Shown: piece by piece, positions 1 through 6,784 of the stretch | Layout: every line of letters begins with the position of its first letter | How positions within the stretch are numbered: the first letter of the stretch is position 1 | NCBI GenBank assembly: GCA_024654485.1 | Contig: JANLHO010000013.1 | Location: 1-9,096, forward strand | Direction of reading: 5' to 3' | Length of the DNA: 9,096 bases | Origin: Patescibacteria group bacterium | GTDB taxonomy: Bacteria > Patescibacteriota > Minisyncoccia > Phycocordibacterales > UBA2100 | Notes under the pieces: generated by a model | What the model saw: the letters and a program-made list of their open reading frames with translations, nothing else | Database searches by the model: none | What the model was told of the DNA's origin: nothing | Position numbers and translations under genes: made by a program

Positions 1-1422
1 GTAGTGCTGAGTGTGAAAGCCGACTACGTCCGCGCCAAGGATTCCTTCCAGTATCCGCGAGCGCCACGGGCAGATAGCGAATTGCGCGGCCGAAGGCCAC
101 GGCACATGCCAAAACATCGCGACCTGCGCGTCGGGCCGGCTCTTCTTTATCATGGCCGGCACGAGCGCCAGGTGGTAATCCTGCACCAGGACGATAGGAC
201 GCTCCACGCCCTTTATCTCGGAAAGAAGCGTCTTCGCAAAAAGGCCGTTGACGCGCCGATACGCACGCCAATCCTCCTCGCGAAAGATGGGGCGTATGTG
301 CGCCATGTGGCACAGGGGCCACAGGGCTTCGTTGGAGAAACCGGCGTAGTATCCCCTAAGGTCGCGCTTGCCGATCCAGAGACGCCTCAGGGTGTACTTG
401 GGCTCGTCGGGGGGGACGCGTATCTTGCCGTCCTTGTCGGCGGTCTCCTTGTCGGCGCTGCCGCTTCCGTGCGCTATCCACATGCCTCCGCACGCCTCCA
501 TGACCGGCTCAAGCGCCGTTACCACGCCCCCCGCGGGGACCGACCACGCCGTCTCCCCATCCTCCTTTTGGTGGACGTACGGCTCGCGATTTGAAAGTAC
601 GTATATAGGACGGTCTCGCAGGTAAGCCTTTATGAACTCCTTCAGACGCTCCGCGGTCCACGGGGAATCCAATTTCTCAAGGCGAAGACGCGCCTCCTGG
701 CCGGCTACGAAGCGCGCGTGCTGCAGACTGGTGGTCATCCGCGATATCTCGCTCGCGAGCGGCAGCAGGAAAGCATGCTCGCCGTTGGACTCCTCGGAAC
801 CGGCCTCTCCTGCGCGCACTGAGCGCATAAATTCCACCATGCGCGACAGCGGCTTGAAGAACACCCAGCGCACGAGCGCGAAGATCACTACGCCCACCAA
901 GATTATCTGGATCAAAAGGCGCGTCAGATTATCCACCCAGACATTCGCGATGGCCTCGTCTATGTAATCCGCGCTCTGAACTATCATCAGGGCACCCACG
1001 ACGCGGTCCTCTTCGTGTAGGGGGCTTACGAAGACGTACACGCGTCCGCTGGGCGCGGAAACGAACGCGCCTGAACCCGAATCGCTGTCCATGACCGACG
1101 CGACGAGCGACATGTCCGCAAGGCCGGCGCTAAGAGCCGAGGAGGACGCGACGAGCGAAGCGTTGGAATCAAACACCGCCAGCCCCGCGACGCGGTCGTT
1201 GTCGGAGATGCGATCCACTATCTTCTGCACGGAACTCGTCGCATGCGCCCTGTACGGGGGTCCTACGGATTCTCCGAGGCTGTCCGCAAGAACGCGCGTC
1301 CTGTACTGTAAGTCCGTAGATAAAGACAGCTGCTCCTCGTTGGCCTGAAAGAAAGTAAATACCGCAACGACCAGCGTTAGCGCGAGGATGGCGCTTCCAG
1401 TTATGAAAGACAGATGCTTCAT
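1..1422 (-). CDS. Membrane-anchored sensor/HAMP–trehalose-6-phosphate synthase (GT20) fusion, 3' end outside window
   Basis: 474 codons are visible before the left edge; the gene continues beyond it. ATG 1422 is the first possible start because an in-frame TAA lies two codons upstream. Residues about 5-25 form a hydrophobic anchor, 26-165 a probable extracytoplasmic sensor domain, 168-189 a second membrane helix, and about 186-240 a HAMP-like linker. From about 272 the sequence is glycosyltransferase family 20: VLSNREP (R279), PAGGVVTAL (296-304), YYAGFSNEALWP (Y359, W368), VQDYHLALVP (D415), FWHVPWP (H439) and ILGADVVGFHTQHY. These match the substrate-binding positions of E. coli OtsA (R9, G22, Y76, W85, D130, H154), so the visible half of the active site is intact. 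Family reaction: UDP- or GDP-glucose plus glucose-6-phosphate gives trehalose-6-phosphate. The C-terminal nucleotide-sugar half is not visible. A related GT20 glycosyltransferase of other sugar-phosphate specificity is possible. The G7 run near 409 stays in frame. Confidence 0.88.
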   Translation of the reverse strand, partial: MKHLSFITGSAILALTLVVAVFTFFQANEEQLSLSTDLQYRTRVLADSLGESVGPPYRAHATSSVQKIVDRISDNDRVAGLAVFDSNASLVASSSALSAGLADMSLVASVMDSDSGSGAFVSAPSGRVYVFVSPLHEEDRVVGALMIVQSADYIDEAIANVWVDNLTRLLIQIILVGVVIFALVRWVFFKPLSRMVEFMRSVRAGEAGSEESNGEHAFLLPLASEISRMTTSLQHARFVAGQEARLRLEKLDSPWTAERLKEFIKAYLRDRPIYVLSNREPYVHQKEDGETAWSVPAGGVVTALEPVMEACGGMWIAHGSGSADKETADKDGKIRVPPDEPKYTLRRLWIGKRDLRGYYAGFSNEALWPLCHMAHIRPIFREEDWRAYRRVNGLFAKTLLSEIKGVERPIVLVQDYHLALVPAMIKKSRPDAQVAMFWHVPWPSAAQFAICPWRSRILEGILGADVVGFHTQHY

Positions 1423-1442
1423 GCGTTAGGGAAATGGTACTC

Positions 1443-1486
1443 AAAATACCCGCGAGCGCCAGCCCGAGCGGTTCATGGCCCGCGGG
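1443..1486 (-). terminator. Candidate intrinsic terminator after the metabolic operon
   Basis: In the 82-nt gap between the dehydrogenase stop and the GT20 fusion start, CCCGCG (1449-1454) pairs with CGCGGG (1481-1486). Inside this, GCCA (1458-1461) pairs with TGGC (1476-1479), leaving a 14-nt loop. On the minus strand the stem is followed directly by TATTTT (1448-1443). This is a GC stem plus a short U-rich tail, a weak but reasonable rho-independent terminator that would separate the GT20 fusion from the upstream operon. Read from sequence only; the U tract is imperfect. Confidence 0.42.
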
Positions 1487-1504
1487 AGCGGAAGAACAGT
1501 GGAG

Positions 1505-2506
1505 CTAAGTTACTACGTTTTCGGGCTTGCCTGACGAGAACGCTTTTATGTTGTCTATGGTGGTGTCTATGATGCGCGTAACGGCCTCATGCGTGTTGAA
1601 AGCGATGTGCGGCGTCACGATGACGCGCGGGTGGTTCATAAGGTAGTGATTGGCCAGAGCCGCTTTTAGATCGGCCTCTTTCGGATGCGGCCCTGCGAGT
1701 AGCTCCAGCTCATCGCCGAGGTCTCCCTCTTCTTCCAGAACGTCCAGCGCAGCCCCCGCTACCGAGCCGTCCGACAGAGCCTCTATGAGAGCCATGGTAT
1801 CCAATACGCCTCCGCGCGCGGTGTTGATGAGATAGGCGCCGTCCTTCATCTTCTTAAGCGCCTCCCTGCCGAGGAGATGATGCGTGTGCTCGTTGTACGG
1901 CACGTGAATGGAAACGATATCGGAACGTCCGAGAAGCTCGTCCAGTGACACATATGAGAATCCCGTCTCGCGTGCAAGATCTTTGTCTTCATGCACATCA
2001 AATACCAGCACATTCATCTCAAATCCCTTCGCGATGCGAGCCGCCCTCATTCCTATGTGCCCGCCTCCCACGATACCTATCGTTTTTCCGGCAAGGTCAA
2101 AGCCGCGCAAACCCTCCTGCGAAAAAGTGTCCGTTTCAAAGACGCGCCTGTGCGCGGCTTCTACGCGGCGCAGAAGCGCCAAGATAAGTGCGAATGTAAA
2201 TTCGGCCACGGTGTTCTCTCCGTAGAAAGGCACATTGGAGACGACCACCCCGCGCTTACGCGCGGCATCCATGTCTATGTGGTCAAAGCCGGTAGAGCGC
2301 GTTGCGATGAGTTTGAGAGCAGGGAAGCGCTTCATCTCCTCCTCGCCGACTTCAGAGTCTACAAATATGGAGAGCACGGAGGCACCCGAATCCGGACTTG
2401 GGGTGTCAGCTAGGGACCCTCGGTAGAAGGATATTCCGGCGTCCGGAATACGTTTCCGTACGTACTCTCGCTCCCATTCCTCTCTGAAAAAATAAGCTAC
2501 TTTCAT
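1505..2506 (-). CDS. D-2-hydroxyacid dehydrogenase, D-lactate dehydrogenase-like
   Basis: 333-residue NAD-dependent D-isomer-specific 2-hydroxyacid dehydrogenase, the normal length for the family. It has the nucleotide-binding GIVGGGHIG (144-152, GxGxxG) and an Asp at the end of the next strand (D170), which suggests NAD over NADP. The catalytic triad is visible: R231 in NTARGG, E260 in LDVLEEE, H300 in TPHIAFNT. VSNVPFYGENTVAE (89-102) and TPHIAFNTHEA are typical of the D-lactate dehydrogenase branch, so pyruvate/D-lactate is the best substrate guess; hydroxypyruvate/D-glycerate or another 2-oxoacid cannot be excluded. A charged insert (261-293) sits between the catalytic Glu and His. The ATG at 2506 overlaps the PEP synthase TGA as ATGA, which fixes the start and implies translational coupling. 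An open frame reaching 2680 only runs into PEP synthase coding sequence. The gene ends with TAG. Confidence 0.9.
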   Translation of the reverse strand: MKVAYFFREEWEREYVRKRIPDAGISFYRGSLADTPSPDSGASVLSIFVDSEVGEEEMKRFPALKLIATRSTGFDHIDMDAARKRGVVVSNVPFYGENTVAEFTFALILALLRRVEAAHRRVFETDTFSQEGLRGFDLAGKTIGIVGGGHIGMRAARIAKGFEMNVLVFDVHEDKDLARETGFSYVSLDELLGRSDIVSIHVPYNEHTHHLLGREALKKMKDGAYLINTARGGVLDTMALIEALSDGSVAGAALDVLEEEGDLGDELELLAGPHPKEADLKAALANHYLMNHPRVIVTPHIAFNTHEAVTRIIDTTIDNIKAFSSGKPENVVT

Positions 2507-4956
2507 GACGATCGTTGCAGCGTCGCCTCTATCTTGGCGATTTGCATGAGCGTGGGAATAACGGTATCCGGATTGAGCGATATGCTCTCTATCCCTTCGC
2601 GGACGAGAAACTCCGCGAAATCCGGCAGGTCGGATGGGCCCTGCCCGCAAATGCCGAGATACTTCCCTCTTGCGCGGCATGCTTTTATTACCCGCGCTAT
2701 CATGTCGCGCACCGCCGCGTCGTTCTCGTTGCCCACGTGAGAAACGACGCCGGAGTCGCGGTCCAGCCCGAGCGCGAGCTGCGTAAGGTCGTTGGAGCCG
2801 ATAGACATACCGTCAAAAAGATCCAGGAATTTGTCGGCGAGAATGACGTTGGATGGTATCTCGCACATCATGTACACGGGCACGCTTTTTTGCCCTTCCT
2901 TCGCGAGCGATTTTGCGATAAGGCCATACTTGGACATCAGCGCGAGTACTTTGTGCGCCTCCTCAAGCGTACGGCAGAAGGGCACCATGGGTATAACATT
3001 TTCAAGCTGCATTTTCTCGCGGACGATATGAATGGCCTCGCATTCAAGAGCGAAGGCTTTCTCAAACTTCGGATCGTAGTAGCGCGAAGCACCGCGCCAG
3101 CCCAGCATCGGGTTCTCTTCTTTCGGCTCGTACGCCTTGCCGCCCGTGAGAGTAACGTATTCGTTGGTCTTGAAATCGGAAAAGCGCACGATGACCGGAC
3201 GCGGATGGAAGGCCATCGCTATCTTTGCGATGCCGCCCGCTAAGTTGTCTACATAGTATCGGACCGGATCGTCCCAACCGGCCATTTTTTTCACTATTTG
3301 CTCGCGTACCCCTTTAGGCTCGTTCTTGAAATTCAGCGCCGCCAAGGGGTGCACGCCTATCCTCGCGGCGATTATGAACTCCTCGCGGGCAAGCCCCACG
3401 CCTGATACCGGAAGGAATGAGCGCTCAAATGCTATGTCGGGTGTCGCGATGTTGACCATTAAGTGCGTGCGCGTCTCCGGCAGAGCCGCTATGTCCTGCT
3501 CGCGGATGGATACCTTCGCTTTCCCCTCGTAGACGATACCTTCGCTACCCGTCGCATCCACCGTGACCTCGCGTGATCTCTTTAGGATGCTCGTCGCGTT
3601 GCCGGAGCCGACTATCGCGGGTATTCCCAGCTCACGCGAGACGATGGCCGCATGCGAGGTGCGGCCGCCTTCGTCCGTCACGATTGCCGATGCTATCTTC
3701 ATGATGGGTTCCCAGTCCGGATCGGTCATCGTAGTGACTAGTATCTCGCCTTTTTTGAATTTCCCGATGTCTTTCGGATTGATGATGACGCGCGTCTTGC
3801 CGCTCGCTATGGAAAAGCCCACGGAAATACCGCGCAAGACCTCCCCGCCGTGATCCCCGAGCACATACTCGCGCAGCTTGGAGCGGTCGCGCTCGGCCTG
3901 CACCGTTTCTGGCCGCGCCTGTACGATAAAAAGCTCGCCACTATCGCCGTCTTTGGCCCATTCCATGTCCATAGGGGTCCAGCTCTTGGCGCGCGCGCTG
4001 TAATGCTCTTCTATGAGAAGAGCCCAGCGCGCGAGAGTGAGCACCTCTTCGTCCGTGAGTGTGAAGCGGCGCACGTCCTTCTCGGGGACGGATACTATCT
4101 TCGTGCGCGCGATACCCTTACCGCCCTTCGCGTATATCATTTTCTTGCGCTTGTCTCCGAGCTTTCTGTCAACTATCGGTTGGGACGCGCTCGGAAGCGT
4201 CTTCTTGAACACAAGGTACTCGTCGGGCGTAACGCGGCCCTGCACTATCATCTCTCCCAGTCCGTATGTCGCGTTGATTATGATGGAGTCGGAGAATCCG
4301 GATTCCGTGTCTACGGTGAACATGACGCCTGAAGCGCCCTTGTCGGAGCGAACCATCTTTTGCACGCCTACGGAAAGCGCGACCTTCGTCTCGGCGAAAC
4401 CCTTGTCGGTGCGGTACGAAATGGCTCGGTCGGTGAACAGCGACGCAAATGCCCATTGCACTGCCGTGAGTACGTCATTCGCGCCACGTATGCCCAGATA
4501 CGTCTCATGCTCACCCGCGAAAGAAGCACCCGGCAAATCCTCGGCGGTGGCGCTTGAACGCACGGCGACATCCGTATTTTTCCCGTAACGCTCTTCCATC
4601 TGTGCATACGCGCTTCTTATCTCGCCGGCAAGCTCCTCCGGCATCACGGCGGAGCGTATTTTCTCGCGTATGAGCCTGCCGCGCCGCTCCAGCCCTTTTA
4701 GGTCGTGCGTGTCCAGACCCTTCAATGTCTCATCCACGAATGCCGCGCAGCCCGTACTCTCCATAAAGACGCGATAGGCCGAGGCGGTGACGACGAAGCC
4801 GCCGGGTATACTGACGCCCTTGGGGGCGAGTTCCGATATCATCTCGCCCAGAGAAGCGTTCTTACCGCCCACCATCGCCACGTCGTCCATCCCCACATCC
4901 TCAAGCCACACGATGTTGCGACCCTCCTCCCTGATACTCTGCGCGTCATTGGACAT
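2503..4956 (-). CDS. ppsA: Phosphoenolpyruvate synthase (pyruvate, water dikinase)
   Basis: 817 residues (E. coli PpsA has 792). It interconverts pyruvate + ATP + water and PEP + AMP + phosphate through a phosphohistidine. Domain order is complete. The N-terminal ATP/pyruvate-binding domain carries GGKNASLGEM (30-39), the VRSSATAEDLPGASFAGEHE segment (132-150) and ELFIVQARPET (341-351). The swivelling phosphohistidine domain carries GGRTSHAAIVSRELGIPAIVG, with the phosphorylated His at H435. The C-terminal PEP-binding TIM barrel carries MLGWRGASRYY (617-627), MCEIPSN (697-703), SIGSNDLTQLALGLDRDSG and GICGQGPSD, with the catalytic Cys at C770. No essential residue is missing. It starts 15 nt after the glycerate kinase stop and overlaps the dehydrogenase by 4 nt, so it lies inside an operon. 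In anaerobic archaea homologous enzymes can run toward pyruvate, making ATP from AMP and phosphate; the direction here is inference. Confidence 0.97.
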   Translation of the reverse strand: MSNDAQSIREEGRNIVWLEDVGMDDVAMVGGKNASLGEMISELAPKGVSIPGGFVVTASAYRVFMESTGCAAFVDETLKGLDTHDLKGLERRGRLIREKIRSAVMPEELAGEIRSAYAQMEERYGKNTDVAVRSSATAEDLPGASFAGEHETYLGIRGANDVLTAVQWAFASLFTDRAISYRTDKGFAETKVALSVGVQKMVRSDKGASGVMFTVDTESGFSDSIIINATYGLGEMIVQGRVTPDEYLVFKKTLPSASQPIVDRKLGDKRKKMIYAKGGKGIARTKIVSVPEKDVRRFTLTDEEVLTLARWALLIEEHYSARAKSWTPMDMEWAKDGDSGELFIVQARPETVQAERDRSKLREYVLGDHGGEVLRGISVGFSIASGKTRVIINPKDIGKFKKGEILVTTMTDPDWEPIMKIASAIVTDEGGRTSHAAIVSRELGIPAIVGSGNATSILKRSREVTVDATGSEGIVYEGKAKVSIREQDIAALPETRTHLMVNIATPDIAFERSFLPVSGVGLAREEFIIAARIGVHPLAALNFKNEPKGVREQIVKKMAGWDDPVRYYVDNLAGGIAKIAMAFHPRPVIVRFSDFKTNEYVTLTGGKAYEPKEENPMLGWRGASRYYDPKFEKAFALECEAIHIVREKMQLENVIPMVPFCRTLEEAHKVLALMSKYGLIAKSLAKEGQKSVPVYMMCEIPSNVILADKFLDLFDGMSIGSNDLTQLALGLDRDSGVVSHVGNENDAAVRDMIARVIKACRARGKYLGICGQGPSDLPDFAEFLVREGIESISLNPDTVIPTLMQIAKIEATLQRSS

Positions 4957-4961
4957 ACGTA

Positions 4962-4967
4962 ATTTTA
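4962..4967 (-). promoter_or_regulatory. -10-like TAAAAT just upstream of ppsA start
   Basis: In the 15-nt gap between glycerate kinase and PEP synthase, the minus strand carries TAAAAT, 5 of 6 matches to TATAAT, ending 5 nt before the ATG. There is no SD sequence in the gap. A transcript starting here would be essentially leaderless. No -35 was recognised, and it lies in an AT-rich spacer, so chance is possible. Confidence 0.3.
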
Positions 4968-4971
4968 TCTG

Positions 4972-6273
4972 CTATTGCGCTTTGAGCGCGACTATTAAAT
5001 CTGAGACATTGGAACCAGTGTAACCCGTCTCCAGCGCGTCTCCCGTCGCCCTGAAAAAATCGTACGAGCGGTGCTTCTGCAAGTATACGCCAGCGGAGAT
5101 GCCCAGCTTGACCGCATGTGACGCGCTTACGGTGTCGGCTATCGCTCCGGCCGCGGCGCTGTTGTCGCGACCGTCGGATGCGAACGGAACGACTACCTCA
5201 CCCTCCGCGACATCGTCCACAAGCGCGAGCGCAAATTCCTGACACCGGCCGCCTATTCCGTCGTATGAGCCGACGGCTACGGTCGTTTCTCCTCCGTAGA
5301 GATGCGCGCTTTTCGCGCTCGCGGAGCGCAGACGCGCCAGCACCTCGCGCGCCGCATCCCTGGCCTCGCCCGTCAGCTCGTCAGTCACAATCTCGGCGGA
5401 GTATCCGCGCTCCGACGCCATTCTTTTCATGGCCTCCAGAGCGTCGCGGTTGGAAATAAGGAGCGTGTTGTGCACGCGCGCGAAATACTTCTCATCATTC
5501 GGTGTTTCTATCAGATCGCTTTCGGAGATGCCGGATAGCCCGTGCGCTTTTACCATCGCCGCAGCGTCCGCGACAGTGGTCTCGTCTCTCACTGTCGGGC
5601 CGGAGGCGATGAAGGAGAGGTCGTGACCCGGTACGTCGGATATCACCAGCCCGAGCACCTCCGCAGGGTACGCGGCTTTGGCGAGGCCGCCTCCGCGCGC
5701 GTGCGAGATATGCTTCCGCAAGGTATTTATCTCCTGTATCGTCGCGCCGCGTCGGAAAAGTTCTCCGAGGAGAGTTTTTTCGCTCGTGCAGGTTAGTGCG
5801 CCAGTCGGGCTGCACAAGAGCGTGGAGCCGCCCCCCGACACAAGAATGATGGCGAGGTCTCCTTCCTCAAGGACGGAGAGCATCTCCATGATGCGCTTGG
5901 TGCCGCTTTCGTTGATCTCGCTCGGGGCAGGATGCGTACCGAGGATGCATTCTATGCGCTCCGTCTTGCACAGTGGCGGCATCGCGACATCAAGCGCGAT
6001 GCCGCCCGTAATACGCTCACCCAGAATACCCTCAAGTGCCTCCGCGGCGGCGGCGGCGCATTTGCCTACGCCGACGAAAAATATCCGGCGGCCGTGCACG
6101 GAGACGCGAATGTCATTCGCGACCAGAATATCCCCATCAAGCCGCACCTTGCGGGCAATGGCCGACTTCGTATTTATGGCTTCGTACCCCGCTTCAATGA
6201 TGTCCAGTGCGTCGGAGCGAAGCGTGGTCGTGGCGAGCGAGTCGGCGTTGCGCACTGTTCGCGTCGCAGTCAT
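4972..6273 (-). CDS. Glycerate 2-kinase (GckA/TtuD, MOFRL family)
   Basis: 433 residues, the usual size for type II glycerate kinases, which phosphorylate D-glycerate with ATP to 2-phosphoglycerate in the cytoplasm. The N-terminal domain shows GVGKCA (68-73), LGTHPAP (111-117), the glycine-rich SGGGSTLL (146-153), NTLRKHIS (183-190), ARGGGLA (192-198) and SDVPGHDLSFIASGPT (212-227). The C-terminal MOFRL domain shows YGGETTV (326-332), GGRCQEFAL (341-349), SDGRDNSAAAGAI (366-378) and TGYTGSNVSDL (417-427). All family landmarks are present. It follows the phosphoribosyltransferase stop by 4 nt and precedes PEP synthase by 15 nt. Its product lies one enolase step from PEP, so its position beside PEP synthase makes metabolic sense. 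The ATG at 6273 has no SD; a TATAAT lies 7 nt upstream. It ends with TAG. Confidence 0.95.
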   Translation of the reverse strand: MTATRTVRNADSLATTTLRSDALDIIEAGYEAINTKSAIARKVRLDGDILVANDIRVSVHGRRIFFVGVGKCAAAAAEALEGILGERITGGIALDVAMPPLCKTERIECILGTHPAPSEINESGTKRIMEMLSVLEEGDLAIILVSGGGSTLLCSPTGALTCTSEKTLLGELFRRGATIQEINTLRKHISHARGGGLAKAAYPAEVLGLVISDVPGHDLSFIASGPTVRDETTVADAAAMVKAHGLSGISESDLIETPNDEKYFARVHNTLLISNRDALEAMKRMASERGYSAEIVTDELTGEARDAAREVLARLRSASAKSAHLYGGETTVAVGSYDGIGGRCQEFALALVDDVAEGEVVVPFASDGRDNSAAAGAIADTVSASHAVKLGISAGVYLQKHRSYDFFRATGDALETGYTGSNVSDLIVALKAQ

Positions 6274-6277
6274 CGGA

Positions 6278-6733
6278 CTAATTATACCCCTCCCACGGGA
6301 AGACGACCCATTGCCCTGTCTTCATAGCGCAATAATCGGGCGCGAACGACGCGCGCTTTGTGTTGACGACGATGACCGCGGTGCGCACTTCGCGCGCATG
6401 GTAGCGCTTCGCGATAAGCGCGGCCACATGCCTTATCGTCTCCCCCGAGTCCACTATCTCGTCCACAAGAAGCACTTTCTTGCCGCGCATGTCCGCGCGC
6501 GGCGTACTCGTGATCGTGATCTTTCCGCGTTTCTCTCCGGCGTATGAGTGCGCGGAGAACGTCGCCACATTTCTGGTATCAAACTCCTCTGCAAGGATTG
6601 CTAGCGGCACGAGCCCGCCGCGCGCGATACCGACAAAGTAGTCGGGCTTGTACTTGGAGGCGCGCACCGAGGCGGCGAGCTTCCGCGTAAGCGCCTCAAA
6701 CTTCTTCCACGATATCTTTTTCTTTTTTGTCAT
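6278..6733 (-). CDS. Purine-type phosphoribosyltransferase (xanthine/guanine/hypoxanthine PRT-like)
   Basis: 151-residue type I phosphoribosyltransferase. It shows a pyrophosphate-loop segment GIARGGLVPLAIL (35-47), the PRPP-binding signature VLLVDEIVDSGETI (87-100) and a C-terminal WVVFPWE (142-148). The last motif is typical of the xanthine-guanine/hypoxanthine PRT branch that includes archaeal Gpt-like enzymes. Likely reaction: purine base + PRPP gives purine nucleotide + pyrophosphate (salvage). The exact base specificity cannot be read from sequence. The N-terminus is lysine-rich (TKKKK). The ATG at 6733 has no SD, but a promoter-like pair lies upstream. It is the first gene of a run of four with spacings of 4, 15 and -4 nt. 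It ends with TAG 4 nt before the glycerate kinase ATG. Confidence 0.9.
   Translation of the reverse strand: MTKKKKISWKKFEALTRKLAASVRASKYKPDYFVGIARGGLVPLAILAEEFDTRNVATFSAHSYAGEKRGKITITSTPRADMRGKKVLLVDEIVDSGETIRHVAALIAKRYHAREVRTAVIVVNTKRASFAPDYCAMKTGQWVVFPWEGYN
6281..6286 (-). promoter_or_regulatory. Perfect TATAAT box inside the 3' end of the phosphoribosyltransferase gene
   Basis: The last codons of the phosphoribosyltransferase (GGG TAT AAT TAG) contain a perfect TATAAT, ending 7 nt before the glycerate kinase ATG. This is the -10-to-start distance expected for a leaderless mRNA. The purine run GGGAGGGG lies too far upstream of the ATG (about 15 nt) to act as an SD. No good -35 is visible. 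It may be an internal operon promoter or a coding coincidence. Confidence 0.35.
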
Positions 6734-6741
6734 ACATGCGG

Positions 6742-6772
6742 ACTATCTCGGGCTGGAACCGTGATCAGTCAA
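6742..6772 (-). promoter_or_regulatory. Putative promoter of the phosphoribosyltransferase–glycerate kinase–ppsA–dehydrogenase operon
   Basis: In the 51-nt gap upstream of the phosphoribosyltransferase, the minus strand has TTGACT (6772-6767, 5 of 6 matches to TTGACA) and GATAGT (6747-6742, 4 of 6 to TATAAT). They are separated by 19 nt, slightly long. The -10 ends 8 nt before the ATG, so the transcript would have almost no leader. Confidence 0.45.
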
Positions 6773-6784
6773 GCCTGGTAAGGG

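Noticed and set aside
404..412. Possible frameshift at a seven-G run in the GT20 gene
   Set aside because: Reading through the run keeps GT20-like sequence in frame on both sides (IRVPPDEPKYTLRRLW), so no frameshift is needed.
4..594. Long plus-strand open frame opposite the GT20 fusion
   Set aside because: It is the antisense of clear glycosyltransferase motifs and has an arginine-rich, low-complexity composition typical of GC-rich shadow frames.
1169..1444. Minus-strand frame overlapping the start of the GT20 fusion
   Set aside because: It is out of frame with the sensor/TM sequence and shows no domain; the real reading frame starts at ATG 1422.
2507..2680. N-terminal extension of the dehydrogenase frame by 58 residues
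   Set aside because: This part lies wholly inside the PEP synthase coding region, has no family similarity, and the ATGA overlap at 2503-2506 gives the natural start with the expected first beta strand.
5678..6547. 289-codon plus-strand frame over glycerate kinase and the phosphoribosyltransferase
   Set aside because: It crosses two well-supported minus-strand genes and has no recognisable domain; it is a composition shadow.
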